Shown here: piece after piece, positions 50,831 through 63,800 of the stretch
Position numbering within the stretch: the first letter of the stretch is position 1
Layout: every line of letters starts with the position of its first letter
Assembly (NCBI GenBank): GCA_013397865.1
Contig: VZTI01001185.1
Coordinates: 187,149-251,148, forward strand
Direction: 5' to 3'
Source: Struthidea cinerea
Lineage: Eukaryota > Chordata > Aves > Passeriformes > Corcoracidae
DNA: 64,000 nt
Notes under the pieces: model-generated
Seen by the model: only the letters and a program-made list of their open reading frames with translations
Database searches by the model: none
What the model was told of the DNA's origin: nothing
Position numbers and translations under genes: made by a program

Positions 50831-53800
50831 TCTCATAAACTGATGTTTTGAACCTTGCTCGGTAGGCTTTGAACAGTTCTGTGTGGGGGTTTTTCAGTAA
50901 TTCTCTGGTTTTGTTTCTTCAGGATATGTGCTCTATTACTGGCTTTGCTTTCCGCCTCCTTCCCTTTTTCAGGGGTCACTGCTTTAAAGGGACATGATGG
51001 ATACTTAAAACCGGAGGGGCAAAAGTAGGACAGTTTTATTAATATTCTAAAAATACAGAGCTTTATTTATGAAGTGTGTGAAGTATTTTAAAAGACAGTC
51101 TCAACACTTTAATTTTTTATTGCCACTTGTCTCCAGTTTCTGCAAAAAAACCCCTGACACTATACAAAGGTGCCTTTGTGGCCTGATGCTGGCCAAACCT
51201 AAACTTCAGATTCTAGCCGTTAAATCCAGTTATATAAGACCTGTGTAAATTTTCATTATATCCATTACAGCTGATTTCACACAAATGAGCATTTCAGATG
51301 AATAAAAAGGAAAGCCCAGAGAAAGCCTAACTATTAAAAAAAAAATTCTACGACATATTGCACAAGAGTAAGTGTGTTACTTGGTGTCACTGGCTGTACT
51401 CCATCTTGTGTAATTAGATTTTGCCTACATGAAATTCCCCCTGTAGTTCTAACAGGATATGTTTATTTTTTACTTCCTGCAGGAAAGCCTGCACTAATTT
51501 ATATTAGCTGAGTTCTGCTCTAGAAGTGGCAAAATTTCATGTTAGATAACAGTGTTCTATTCATAAAAACCATTAGAGCATGTCAAATGTTTCTTGCAGA
51601 CTTTTGGGATTCCCTAAATGAAGGAAATTCCATCTGTCCTGCTTTAAATTCCTAGTCATGATACAATCACCATCAGCACTGAGCTACGGACTCCACCTGA
51701 TTGCTGTGTGAAATGGAAAAAATTCAAAAACTATCTGATCCTATCTAATACCTTTGAATTCAGTGTGATGCTGTAATAGGATGCATGGCCTCCCTGGATC
51801 AGATTTGCATCCCATTTTGGCTGGTGCGCTATTGCTGTCAGTACTTGCTTGTAGGTCAAGATTTTTCCTCGTCTCATCAGCTACCATATGATGATGCCCC
51901 AAAGCCTTGAAGGTTTGTATCATTAATTGATTTCTCTATTTCTTTTGGCTGGGGTGGTTTTGTGGCTATTTTAAGCATGCGTCTGCTTGGTGGTGTTCAT
52001 CTCTAATTTACTTTGAATTGAGTTCAACATTAAATATTATTCAACAAAAAAGATTTTGCATGGTGCTTTACATTGCCAGACTGGTAAATTCCTTAGATAG
52101 AAAGGCAAAGGCAGTAGTACGGATTTTTCAAATTAATTTTAAGGAGTAAAAAATTCGGGATTGTGTCTTTCTTTTATGTCTCAGTCACTTGTAATTGTAT
52201 ACCTGCCCAATGGCATGCTCTGTTCTAATCTTCTGGTCCCATATAGAGGCGGTGGCCTAGTAGATTTTAGTTTTGGTTTTGTTTATTTTTGAAATATATT
52301 ATGGATATATATCCCCCTTCTTTCTTCTGGAGCCAGGTAATATTCTTTAGGATTATGTAGAGTGCACTGCACAGACAAATGTATTGCCACAGCAGCTGGA
52401 GAAATTTTATTCCCTGCTGCTGTCTTTCAATGTGGTTTCCTCATCAGTCCAAACTATGAGCATGTGGCACTCCACAGAACAAATCCATGAAGAAATTTCA
52501 CCCAATACTTATTGCAAAAAAAACGTATTGCAAAAAAATCCCCCACCACTTAAAAGCTCCAACATTTACCCACACCTGCCCCATTTTGCAAAGTAAAACT
52601 TTCCAAAGAATTATTTCACTGTCTTCAGCATCTTGCTTTTTTCCCGCCTAATAATCTTATTTCTTTATTTTAAAAGTGTCTGTTTTGGAGTTAGAGCTGT
52701 CTCTGCAGAGACCTAATGTACTTTTATCCTGTAGGTTTTGCTCAGGGCACCCTGAGCACTTCTCTGCCTAGTGTTCTGCCTCAGCTGGCTGAAATCAGAG
52801 GAGTGCTAGCTTTAGTAATGAATAATTGGGAATTTATTCAGAGCTGAACATGAGTAGAGGGTGAAACCATGTAGCTAAAAAATAAAGGTTGCATTTATTC
52901 AAAAGAGGAGATGTGTTTAAGTAATATGTATATTCCAAAAGCAGGCCCCATATTTTACAGAAAAATATTGATGAGGGCTGTGTACCGTCACTTCCATTGT
53001 GATCAACAGTGGTGAGGGAAAGGTAAGATGTAGGACTGGAACTTGGGAGAACCAATTATTTCTTTAGGCATTTTCAACTGCATGAACAAAGGGTATGAAT
53101 TTCCACACAGATACTTTCAAAACTTACTCAGAACTCTTATCTTTAATCCACCTGATTTTGGTCAACTACTTGTTAGATATGCACTACCTTTACCCATGCT
53201 TGGATAGCAGTAAATGTACATATTAAAGTCTGCCTGACCACAACATAAGGCTGTTTGCTTTCTTCCACTTCAGGTTCTCCTAGATATCTTTTTCTTCCAG
53301 GATGCTAATAATGAGGAATTCTGTCTTTCACTGAAGGTTTAATATAAGGATGCTTGCACTATTAGAAAAGTTGCCAGTGGATTCTCTTACTTAGTGGCAT
53401 CTTCCATAATTTGTCTTAATAGAACCACCATAGGCTCAGCAGGAATGTGATATATTCTGAGTATTTCTCCAGAATACAGTTATTTTTGTATGGTGTCCCC
53501 TACTCACCTAGGAAAAGTTCCTGCTTTTATAAAGAAGGAAAAGCTAAATGGCAACTTGGACCACTACACTTTATGTTATTTATGTGCACAGCATAATTCA
53601 TCCCTGAAAATGAAATTCTGACACAGACTTCCATGGGACTTTGGACAATTTACTTAACTTTTATTTGCCTCAGTTTCTAAATTTCAAAGGTAGACATCTA
53701 CAAACAATGTATAACTTATTTAAAACGTGTTTTAAAAAATGGACTGGGGAAAATTTCAGGAAACAAAATTATTGTAATGTCTCTCCAAGCAGTCATTACT

Positions 53801-55001
53801 TGTACGAAGCAAGCACTGTAATACTAGACATTTCATGCCTGAATTCTAAAGAGATTTAACCAGTCCCAGGTTTTTGCTTTCAGAATTACTTGCACAGAGA
53901 CTGGCTTTTAAAGTCCCTTGGTTCCAGTACCTTCCAAGAATTTCCTACAAGTAGCTCTTTACATATTTTCATGCAGACTTTTTAAATTTCCATTTTGTGC
54001 ATAGGGATAGGGGAAACATGTTAATTTTTAAAAATACTGAATCACAAACTTCCACCTCTGTTGGCAGCAGGGATGTCTGGGGTGGTTGATTTTGCATGCC
54101 ATGTACAAAGACAAAAATAATCAAGACAAAACTGGACTCAAAAATAAGTAGGGCTGAGAGTACTGGGTACACCTTCATTAGTATTTGAGTCTGCATCAGA
54201 GAAAAATTTCCTGATTACTTGGACCAGACTCTGTTTAGAGTAATGTAAATCATCAAATGTACTCTGCTCTGGGAGCAGAAATTGTGTGCTCCACCTGCTC
54301 GTAAGGGCTCAGTCCGTGTGACTGGAGCCGACAGAGTCTTCAGTAACACTCCTGGAGTCAGTGGAAGATCAAAATAATTTCCTCAGCATCAGCTGCTTGA
54401 CTCCACTGACCTGTTGCCATTGGGCCTCCCTCACTGGCTGTCCTCCAGGGATCCTCCAATATGGCCATGGCTCAGGACATCACTTCAGGCCCCCAGGGCC
54501 ACCAGCCCCTGTCCCAGGAATGCCCCAACCCTGTCTTGTCTCTTGTTGTGTTAATATAATGTTTTAAATTCATTAAGGATACCTTCTTCAGGTTAAACTG
54601 TATCTTGGATATTGCTGCTGTGCTCTTTTAGCTCAGTTCATTGAGCTAAAGTACTGTGAGACTCATGTGTGCCAAAAATTCCCTAATATTTGCTGTCTGA
54701 GTTGTGTGTGATGACCATTATCAAGTATGTGAGGTCTGCATCTGAGGCTTGGGATGGGGCTGATGGCCTCATCCTGCCTGACAAGTTAGAGGAAAAGCTT
54801 TGTTGTGTGGTGCAGTGCAATGATTTATAAGGTGAAAGAGGAAAGAAATGGGGTTCCATCGAAGCTAACCAATGTCCATGGACAAGGCAACTTTCATTTT
54901 ATCATGTTGTTTTTGTAAGAGATATGTGCCGACCCTAATGACCTCTGCTTGTGTCGTGCTGGTTATGTATACTCTCAGCACCCTTTAAAAATTATTACCT
55001 G

Positions 55002-55020
55002 ATTATTATTATTATTATTA
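55002..55020 (+). repeat. (ATT)n microsatellite, about 6 units
   Basis: Six ATT units, the last followed by extra A. An imperfect ATT pair just upstream (54991-54997) suggests an older, longer tract. On the minus strand the triplets read as AAT, which explains the asparagine run in a chance frame there. Confidence 0.95.
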
Positions 55021-57580
55021 AACACTGGAGCTGCTGTGACACAGCAGCCTGGACCGCCTGCCCTGCTGGCACCGGCATGACATGACATGGAGAGGGCATG
55101 AAATGTCTGTAGGAACAATACACTCAGGAATGAGCACCTGACATTTCTGTCCTTTAAGCCTTTCCATGCAGTTTTGCTTTCCGTATATAGAGAGTGTTGA
55201 GAACCTGTCAGGGCAAAATACTCTGATCTGCATTCCTCTGAAGAGGACAGCATGAACTCATCAGAGCTCAGCACTGGCCGTGACTTCTGGAGCTCTTTCT
55301 GCCCAGATTTTGGAGCAGGCAGGATGGAGGGAAATGGAAGTGGTGAGACAGGGTGAGGGCAGTGCTGTGGTCCTGTAGCTGTGCTGCCATTTTCCATGTG
55401 TGATGTGCTTTCCTCAGACCAGTACAAACCCTCCTCTGTCTCTGGATGAGCTCAGACTGCTACTAAAACATCTACTAAAATAAAATTAATTAAAATTAAT
55501 TGTAGAGATGTGTTTGGAAACTGGCATCTGATGACATATTGCTCTCCCTATGTGAGTGCTGCTTTTTAACCAGCTTTGTTTGGATATTGTCATAGCAAGG
55601 TGTGAATATCTTGGAGCAGTGACATAGGTTGCTTTCTACACATTATAATGATTGTTTGTATACTGAATAACATGGGCTTGAATTCACAAGGCATAAGAAA
55701 TGGATTGTTAGAAGGGGTTTTCAGGGTATTGCAGGGTGGTATTGCAGGGTGGTTACACACTGTGGTGTTCTTGAACCTCCAGGTGATGTAGAACCACTCA
55801 GTGTGTGACTGCCTGACTGAACCACAGACAGAGGGCAAACCCCACATGTTTAACCTCTGTGTTCAGAGGCCTATTCTTCTACATTAAAGACTGAATGCTT
55901 TTCCCCTTCATTGCTTCCCTAAAGCTAATTATTTTTAAATTTTCTGAATTATGGATAATATTTTAGGCCTCTAAATTTAAGTTTAAAGTAGCATTTTTTT
56001 CTAAGATCTTAGACTGTAGACACCTGCAGAGTATTTATTTACTCATTTGATTTGGAATTGATTCATTTGATATTTTCAGTCATCCAGGGATGTGTTCCTA
56101 GGAGCAGACAGAATATTTCTTAAGGATCATGACTAAATTAAGAGAAAAGCAAACTTCCGTACCTTGGGGATTTGCCTGGTGTTGGGTTTGTATGAAATAG
56201 AATAAAGGTCCTTTAAAGTTTTGTTCATTTTCCAGAAAAGACTTCAGTTGTATGCCTTGTAACTACAATTTCTGCTTGATTCCTTCCTGAGATTCTAGAT
56301 ATACTTCTTTTTTTTAATTTCACCTTTTAATCTGAATTTCTGACAGGAGCTGAATCATTCTGAAATAGAAACTTGTGTTATGGTGATTAACAATGAAAAT
56401 GGATTTTCTGATTGTTGTGCTAATTAGCAATATCTTTTCTGGCAATTTTTCCTCTAATCCATCATAAAGTTGTTTCAGTTGACCTACTTATAGTTTATAT
56501 GAAAGAATTGTCATATTTTTAAGTATACAATTTATGATAATTTCCAAGATATTTCAGGGGAAAAAAAAAAGGTGATGTAGAAAGAACTTGAGTTTGAATG
56601 GTCAGGTTTAGATGTGAAATTTCACAAAAATGCAAATTGTCAGTAAAAAATTTCATGCCTCTCTAGGCAGGATTCGGCCTTCACAGCAAGAAAGGAGACC
56701 ACCTGAAAGGCTACCTTTTCTCATCTCATGTGTGGACAGTATCTCTACCATGTTCAAATTTAAGAGACACTGGTCTGTTTAAAAAAAAAATAAATAAATT
56801 GAAGCATTTTGAGCAAAAGGATAAAAAGGGACAACCATGGAGTGCTGGGTATATACAGACGTGAAAAACAAAGGAGCAGTAGTTAGTGCTAAGCTTACTT
56901 ACTGTTGTGTGTCTGGTTTGCTGCAGCAGTTCAACCTCTCCATTCCAGCAGTTTGGCTGGAAGCCTGCTCTGAGAAAAGCCTTGTAATAAAGCCAACATT
57001 AAGAGGGTGGTGCTATACAGCACCTCTCCAGCAAAACATGTGTGAGTTTCTCTTCAAACTGTGCAGAGTACTTCCATGTGCATGAATGGATCAAGCAATG
57101 CAATGATTTTAGCTGCTTGCTCTCAGCTGCTATCTGTGTTTGAATTCTTGCGGATTAACTTCTTTGGAGCAGCATTGGCTAATAAGCTTTGGCAGTAACA
57201 TAAAAAGATTGGTGCACATCTGGTTGTCTTTCACACTGTTAGTACTCTTCATGCAAAAAGTCAGAATAATATCCACCTACAGGAACAAATATTTACTTTT
57301 TTCAAAGAGAAGTATTTACTTCTTTTGGTCTGTAATATAAGGGCATATTCCTCCTATTTCTAAGTTATCTTCAGAAATGGCATTTGTTCTTTAGGTCACA
57401 GCAAGGCATCTTGTGCCTGACAGTGCTAGGATAGTGTCTTCAAAGCAAAATTACTTTTTCCTACCTGGTGACCTGAAGTGTAACAGGACAGTGGTGCTGG
57501 GGAAACCTTGAAAGCCCAGAATAAATGCAACTCCTGACAGTGAGCACCAGATGACAGTGAGCACTAGTACTCTTGATGGG

Positions 57581-58613
57581 CAAAAAACTGGTTGGATGGA
57601 TGGGTCTAAAGAGTGGTGGTGAATGGGGTTACATCCAGCTGACATCCTGTCACTAGTGGCATCCCCTAGGGCTCAGTGTTGGGGCCAGCCCTGTTTATTA
57701 CCTTTATTGATGACTTTGATGAGGGAATTGAGAGCCCTGTCAGTAACTTTGCAGATGACATCAGGTTGGGCAGGAAAGTTGATCTTCTTGATGGTAGGAA
57801 GGCTCTGCAGAGGAATCTGGACAAGCTGGATCTATGGGCTGAGACCAGTGGTATGATGCTCAATAAGGCAAAGTGGCGAGTCCTGCGCTTGGGTCACAGT
57901 AACACCACACAACCTTAGAGGCTGGGGGGCAGAGTGATTGGAAAGCTTTCCAGTGGAAAAGGGCCGGGGGTGCTGGCCAGCAGCAGCTGAACATGAGCCA
58001 GAGTGTGCCCAGGTGGCCAAGAAAGCAAATGGCATCCTGGCTTGGATTAGTAATAATGTGGTCAGCAGGACTAGGATCCTTCCTCTGTACTCAGCACTGG
58101 TGAGGTCACACCTTGAATCGTGTATTCAGTTTTGGGCCCGTCACTACAAGAAGGACATCGAGAAGCGTGTCCAGAGAAGGGCAACGGAGTTGGTGAAGGG
58201 TCTGGAGCACAAGTTGGATGAGGACCGGCTGAGGGAGCTGAGGGCATTTAGCCTGGGGAGGAGGAGGCTCCAGGGAGACCTTATTGCTCTCCACAGCTAC
58301 TTGAAAGGAGGGTGTGGCCAGGTGGGAATCAGCCTCTTCTCCCAGTTCAGTGAGTGCTGGGATGAGAGGAAATAGGGTCAAGTTTCTGTGGGACAGCTTT
58401 AGATAGGAAAATTTCTTCATGCACAGGGTTGTGCAGCATTGGAACAGGCTTCCCAGGGAAGTGATGGAGTCACCATACCTGGAGGTATTTAGAAGACGTG
58501 TACATGTGGTGCTTAGGGACATGGTTTAGTGATTGACTTGGCAGTGTTAGATTTATAGTTGGACTCTGATCTTAAAGGTCTTTCCCAACTTTAATGATTC
58601 TACGATTCCATGA
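57581..58613 (+). mobile_element. CR1 LINE, reverse transcriptase 3' half plus intact 3' end (plus strand)
   Basis: The longest CR1 in the window, about 1.03 kb. It begins in the KNWLDGW-like stretch of the reverse transcriptase. A GIPQGSVLGPALF-type block follows, with one in-frame stop in the GIPQGS motif, then the catalytic box FADD (57748-57759). Next comes a frame break near 57918 with a stop, then AKKANGILAWI, PLYSALVRSHLE, YKKDIE, VQRRATELVKGLEHK and RRLQGDLIALHSYLKGG in one open stretch that stops at about 58373. A 3' UTR follows with a TTCCCAGGGAAGTGATGGAG block, a TTGGCAGTGTTAG motif, and terminal octamers (ATGATTCT, ACGATTCC) ending near 58613. Long stretches of frame remain readable, so this is among the younger copies here, but it cannot encode a working protein. 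The 5' edge is approximate. Confidence 0.95.
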
Positions 58614-59429
58614 ATGGATGAATTTTGATGAATACCTCAAAATGCATTCCAGAGACACCTTTTTTGGAATAACCTTGAGGAAAAAAAAGGAAAGAATATG
58701 ATAATAAAGAAAAATTAAGTAGAAGGAAGACTGCAATTTATGTTAGTGAGTACAAGATCATAGAAACCCAAAAAATTCAGTCATGGGTGAGATGCACAGT
58801 CTCTGTTTATAGAAGCTGTAAAGTAGCACAACACTGTCCTTTCCATTTCAGCAGGTAGCAGGTACACCTAGTGAAGAGAAGGCTTCCTGTGGTTAGGAAG
58901 CCTGGATAAAAAGCTCTCCCTAGCTTTTGTTAATAGCACAAGCACATTTAAAGTAAGATAGATGCATGGAAGTTTATGTTGTAGTCAACTTGCTTTGCAC
59001 TTCTGTAAGGTTTGTATGCTTTATAGTGATGAATGACACAAGATTACAACAAGCTAAAGGACAAAATGAGGTGTTTATCTACGCATCTGACTGAAATATG
59101 TGTAGCACATTATTTTGAAAAGTCGGTATTTTTCTATAGAAATGCATCCTTTTTTTTTTGAAACATTCAACAGGCGGGATTAGCATGGAATGTTTCTGGG
59201 GTAGCGAGATGCCTTGCTCCAAAGAGATTCTCCCCCTGGATTGGACAGGGCACTGTCCTGTATTCCTGATCTGAACCAGATGCTTTGGACTCTCATATCA
59301 CCTCTCATATCACAAGATAATATGTTCCCCACCAGGCTTTTAGGAGGCAGATTTCTCTTTAATTAGGAGGCAGACGATTTCTACTTCTTAGAACAGAGAC
59401 ATGGCAGAGTAAGAGTCTCAGATTGAGAG
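58614..59429. other. Spacer between two converging CR1 copies
   Basis: About 800 bp of AT-rich unique sequence with no recognised gene. A 12-bp tandem duplication (CTCTCATATCAC twice) lies near 59291-59315, and a run of nine T lies near 59151-59159. Confidence 0.6.
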
Positions 59430-60215
59430 ACACCTCTGGAGATCCTTCATACAATCCCCTGGTTCAAGTTAGGGTCAACTATGGCAGGTTGCTCCAGGCT
59501 GTGTCCAGTTGGGTTTTGGATATCTCCAAGGAGACTCCCCAGCCTCACAGCCTAGAGAGGGAAGCATCTATCACCCTTATGTTTAAGAGGAATTTCCTGT
59601 ACTTTTATCTGTGCCCATTGCCTTTTGTTCTGTTACTGGGCACCACTGAGAAGAGTCAAACTCCATCTTCTTTATTCCCTCCATCAGTGTGTTTTGCATG
59701 TTTATAAGATCCCCCTGAGTCTTTCCTTCTCCAAGAGGAGTCCTAGCTCTTTCAGCCTCTCCTCATATGCCAGGCTTCAAACCCTTAATTGCCTTTGTGG
59801 CCTTTTGCTAGACTTGCTCTGGAATATCCATGTTGTTCGTGTACTGGGGAGCCCAGAACTGGACCCTGCACTCCAGCTGTGTCTCACCAGAGCTAAGGAG
59901 AGGAGAAGGTCCTCACTGGACCTTCTGGCAGCTGTTGGCCTCTTTAGCTCTGAGGGAACATTGCTGGCTCACGATGACTGCTGTTCACTGGGATGCCCAG
60001 GTCTTTTCTGCAGAGCTATTTCCAGTCAGTAACCCCCAGCCTGTACTGGTGCATCCAGTGATTATTCCAGGGTGCAGGACTTCACACTTACCTTTGCTGA
60101 ACTTCAGGAGGCAAACTTCTTGTTTGCCTCTTTCTCCAGCCTGTCAAGGTCCCTCTCAGTGACAGCACAGCTCAAGTCCATCAGCCACGCCTGCCAGCTT
60201 CTCTTTGTTGTGCCA
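59430..60215 (-). mobile_element. CR1 LINE, reverse transcriptase C-terminal part, minus strand
   Basis: On the plus strand this reads as the reverse complement of CR1. It starts with AGGTTGCTCCAGGCTGTGTCC near 59484 (3' UTR side). A block for 'cctgtacttttatctgtgccc' follows near 59597, then CTCTTTCAGCCTCTCCTCATATGCCAGG near 59747, then GGGGAGCCCAGAACTGGACCCTGCACTCCAG near 59846. AACTTCAGGAGGCAAAC and GCCTGTCAAGGTCCCTCTCAGTGACA close it near 60102-60165. Read on the minus strand, fragments of LEHPGI-like, APQYTNNMD and ERARTPLGEGKTQGDLI-like sequence appear in shifted frames. The FADD box is not reached, and the terminal octamers are missing or unrecognisable. The element converges on the CR1 at 57.58 kb but belongs to a clearly different subfamily. 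Confidence 0.9.
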
Positions 60216-60843
60216 CACCCCCTGTTCCCGGGAGCCGGCAGCCAAGCTCTCTTCTGAAAAGAGTTCCAGCTGAAGAGGCCATGAGGTTTGCCCTGGTATG
60301 GGTGAGGTCAGGACTGTTTTAACCCAGACTAGAATTTATTTTTTTGTTTCATGAAATGTTTTATGTTGTGTTTGACTATCTAAAGAAGTTCTGGAGCATC
60401 ATTGCTATTACCAGCACAAAGAGTACTCCAATTAACACCAAAATCAAGAGCCCTAAATAGGTAGACAGAAAAATTTTGCTATCTGGAGAAATAAATGAAG
60501 AAGCAAAGCTGTCACCATGGCAAAAGTCATAAAACAGAAAGGTAATTATGACAGCAGCATTTTGAAGGGATTTAGGGAAGCAAGCTTAGTACTGGGAAAC
60601 AAAGCTAACACCTGGAAGACAGAATATGTGGGACATGAGATGGGTAGTGACTGGGTAAATCTCAACAGGGAGAACAGACTGTCTTTGCAGTTATTTCAAA
60701 GGGAAACCAGCAACAGCTGAAAACAGACCAGATGTGAGAGATATTGGAGAAAGTGAAATCCAAAAGTCATCTAGGAGAAAACCCAGGTGTTTTCTGATTT
60801 GCCTGCCAGCACCCTTACAGCAAAGGTCTGCATTAATATTGTT

Positions 60844-60863
60844 AAAAAAAAAAAAAAAAAAAA
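60844..60863 (+). repeat. A tract, 20 bases
   Basis: Twenty uninterrupted A. There is no AATAAA immediately upstream and no evident retrocopy, so it is treated as a homopolymer. Confidence 0.93.
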
Positions 60864-63800
60864 GTGGTTTTAAGATTTTCCTTGGAATTGGCCTTATAAC
60901 CTCAACATCAGTAGTTAAGGGAAGGTTTTTAAGTTTTTTGGATTGGATGGTTGTTTTTCTTTTTTTCTTTCAAACTCCTAATGTTGATTTTTACACTGAA
61001 GTTTTGAAGTCAATTATATTGGATCATAACTTACACAAAAGGACAAGGCTGTGGTTGCTACTTCCAGAGAATGACTAAGTCATAACATAGTTCAACCAGA
61101 GGTGCACAAGTGAAATGGATTTTGTAATCAAAATACACTGCTAAATGAATAGCTCAGATCTTAACTACACTAAATCATTGCCATTCCATGGCAGTCACTG
61201 TACTTACATAGAGTTATTCTTGTGGAGAATTTGTCCTGTGTTTGAGTTGCTAAAATTTAATGTAAGGCCAAAATCATCTTCTAGGCTGAGTGGAGCTTAC
61301 AGACATGCATCCTCCTGTGCTGGTAGCTGTCCAGCTATGCCAGGTTCTGCCCGAGTCCTGAGGGAATGCCTCCTGGGAACCAGCTAGTATACAAAGACAC
61401 AACTTTGGATGCCCTTTCACAGGCTGTAATTTATTAGTTGGATGGCTGTTGCTTAAGAAGGCTTGGACAGGTTTTCTTCTTCCTCTCCCTTCCCTTCACA
61501 CATTCTCTTGGGTGTGCACCCCCTCGGAAGACAGTTAATGAGTGTTAGAAGGTGCCTGTATAAAAGGGACATGCACGTACCTCTGAACATAGTTATGTTA
61601 TGGTAAGTAACACACTAGGAAACTTAGGACGGTTCCTAAGTTTTATAAAACAATTCATGATGTGTGAAAAAAAAAAATCCTTTCAAGTGTACAGTTTTTT
61701 CCAAATTGCATAATTATTGTTCATAGCTTGCTCTGGCATCAGCTTGGTGAAAAAGAGTCATGAAGGAGGAGAAAAGGGAATTTCTTATCCTTTCCTCGCG
61801 TGATGACAAGAAAAATTTCCTCTATAAGTTTCACAATGTCCTCATTCATGCAAAATTTCTGTTGGACTTGATTTGCTGTTGCTATTGACTTTTATAAGAA
61901 ATTTTTCATGAGCCAAGGACTTCTAGGATTAGACAGCAGAGAGATTTGGGTTTGTTTTTGAAGACAAGAGAGAATTTGTCAGAGTATAACTGACTGTCTA
62001 GATTTATGTTGCTAACAGATAATTTAGTTTACAAAATATGTTTATGGAAGAAAACATTACTGATGCAATCCACTGTGAATTAGGCTTTTCCAAATTCCTG
62101 TGTAAGCGAATAAACACTGTAAGTGCAAAAATCAGCTAATATATTTTGTGCATTGATTTTGACAATTACAGACCTGTTTTAATTATTTATAATCCTTCAT
62201 GTATTAATAAATGATCTGTGGTGTATTTTAAAAATAAAATGAAATCTCAGTATTATGTCAGCTCACCACAGACTCCTGTATTAAATCTTTGCTGAAACAT
62301 AGGGAAAGATGTTGAATGTTTATACAGATTATACAGTATAGCCACTGTATTCCACAGTATTAATTTGCCCACTCTCAGTCTGAATTGATTTTTTTTACTA
62401 AGTCTAGAGTATCTGGCTGTGCCACAGCCATTTTCTTGCCTGCATATTAAATGCACAACTTCATTTCCTCTTGAGCTGGCAACACAAGAACGTTTTTCTT
62501 CTCTAGGGTTTGACCCTTCGGAGAGATATTTCATTTAAGAGTGCCTTTGGTGTAATTCTAATTGCTGGGGAGCAGTAAGGTCAGATTGTCCCACAGAGGC
62601 AGATGAGCTCATAGCAAAGGACAACCCAGATGCAGAGGATCTCACCAAGAAGGTGCAATCCCAAAGCATTTGAGCAGGGATATGCTGGTGACAGTGACAG
62701 GTCCCGTGGACAGTCAGCAGTCATCAGATGGGATGATGAACCTAGGATGCAGTTCATCCAGGAAGTGCAGTAAGTAGTAGTGTTTTTTATCAGAGCTGAC
62801 AACCAGGTAAACGCTTCCCATAACACTCCACAGCCATGTAGGCCACGTGCTTTTTGGAAGTCAGTGCAACAGGTGCATGTGTCCAGCTATGTTTTTGTGC
62901 AGACAGTGCCAGGCCCGAGCTCTGCTCCCCACAAATCTGCTGTTGTCATTCTGCAATTCACACTGCGGCATCCCTTGACCAGTCCCCAGCCTTGACTCCA
63001 AACAGGCAAATGTTCAATTAGCCTAACTGGTAGATTTTTTCAAAAATCAGATTCTGTACCTGTGATTAGTGTAAGTTCAATTTCTCCAGTCTTTCGATTG
63101 AATCCTTTCTTCCCGTTTCCTCCTTAAATACATTTTGTTCAGTTTTGTTTCAACACTGCCTCCATTATTATAGGACAATGATTCTTAGAAATATATTTCA
63201 CTTTCTTCATTGATTACTGAATAGCGGATGTTAATTTTGGAAACATAATGTACGTTCAAAGTTAATGGAATGTCAAAGTACTGTACACGTAGTATTAGAT
63301 TTGCCCTTCAAATGAATAACTTTATCTTAATAGTGCACACAGATTGATTTCACAGGTTGCATATGTAGCTAGTGTAGGTATGCAGTATCCATTGGTGTCT
63401 AATCTAAAAAATCAATTTCATATTTCACCACCTGTTCCAGCAGTTCTGATATAAATGAACAGCTAAGGGATCTTGGGCAGCTCTGTAGATTTTGTGGGTT
63501 GTTTTATCACGGCAATTTTGTTTTCTTATTTTTTAGTTACTATGATCTATTTTTCCAGCTCTCTATGAATTCTTAGTGCTTCTGTGTTTTGAAATCTTTT
63601 GTTGTAAACAATTTTTTTTCCAGTGGCTTAGATTGCTCATGTTTACCCAACATGGTATGGATTTTGAGTCTCCATGGTCAATCTCTAAAAGCACTCAGTG
63701 CTTTTAGCTAGTTCACTTATTCAGCAGTGGACTAAATTATGAGATATGACCTGGCATGATTCGTATCATAAGTGGCAGAGAATGCTTGTCCACTTGTCGC

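Larger units (their letters stand above)
46031..57580. other. Unique non-coding sequence, about 11.5 kb
   Basis: No gene is recognised. The longest frame is a 150-codon minus-strand frame at 54975-55427, ending in an asparagine run encoded by the ATT microsatellite; it has no known motif and is probably chance. A mildly GC-richer patch at 54270-54550 matches nothing I know. Two small microsatellites are listed separately. Confidence 0.62.

Noticed and set aside
54975..55427. 150-codon minus-strand open frame with an asparagine run
   Set aside because: The asparagine run is the ATT microsatellite read backwards; the rest matches nothing I know and is cysteine/serine-rich in the way of chance frames.
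59625..60162. Overlapping plus-strand frames of 135 and 110 codons
   Set aside because: Both lie antisense within the minus-strand CR1 element and reflect its composition.
60844..60863. A tract as tail of a processed pseudogene
   Set aside because: No AATAAA just upstream, no recognisable parent sequence and no flank duplication.
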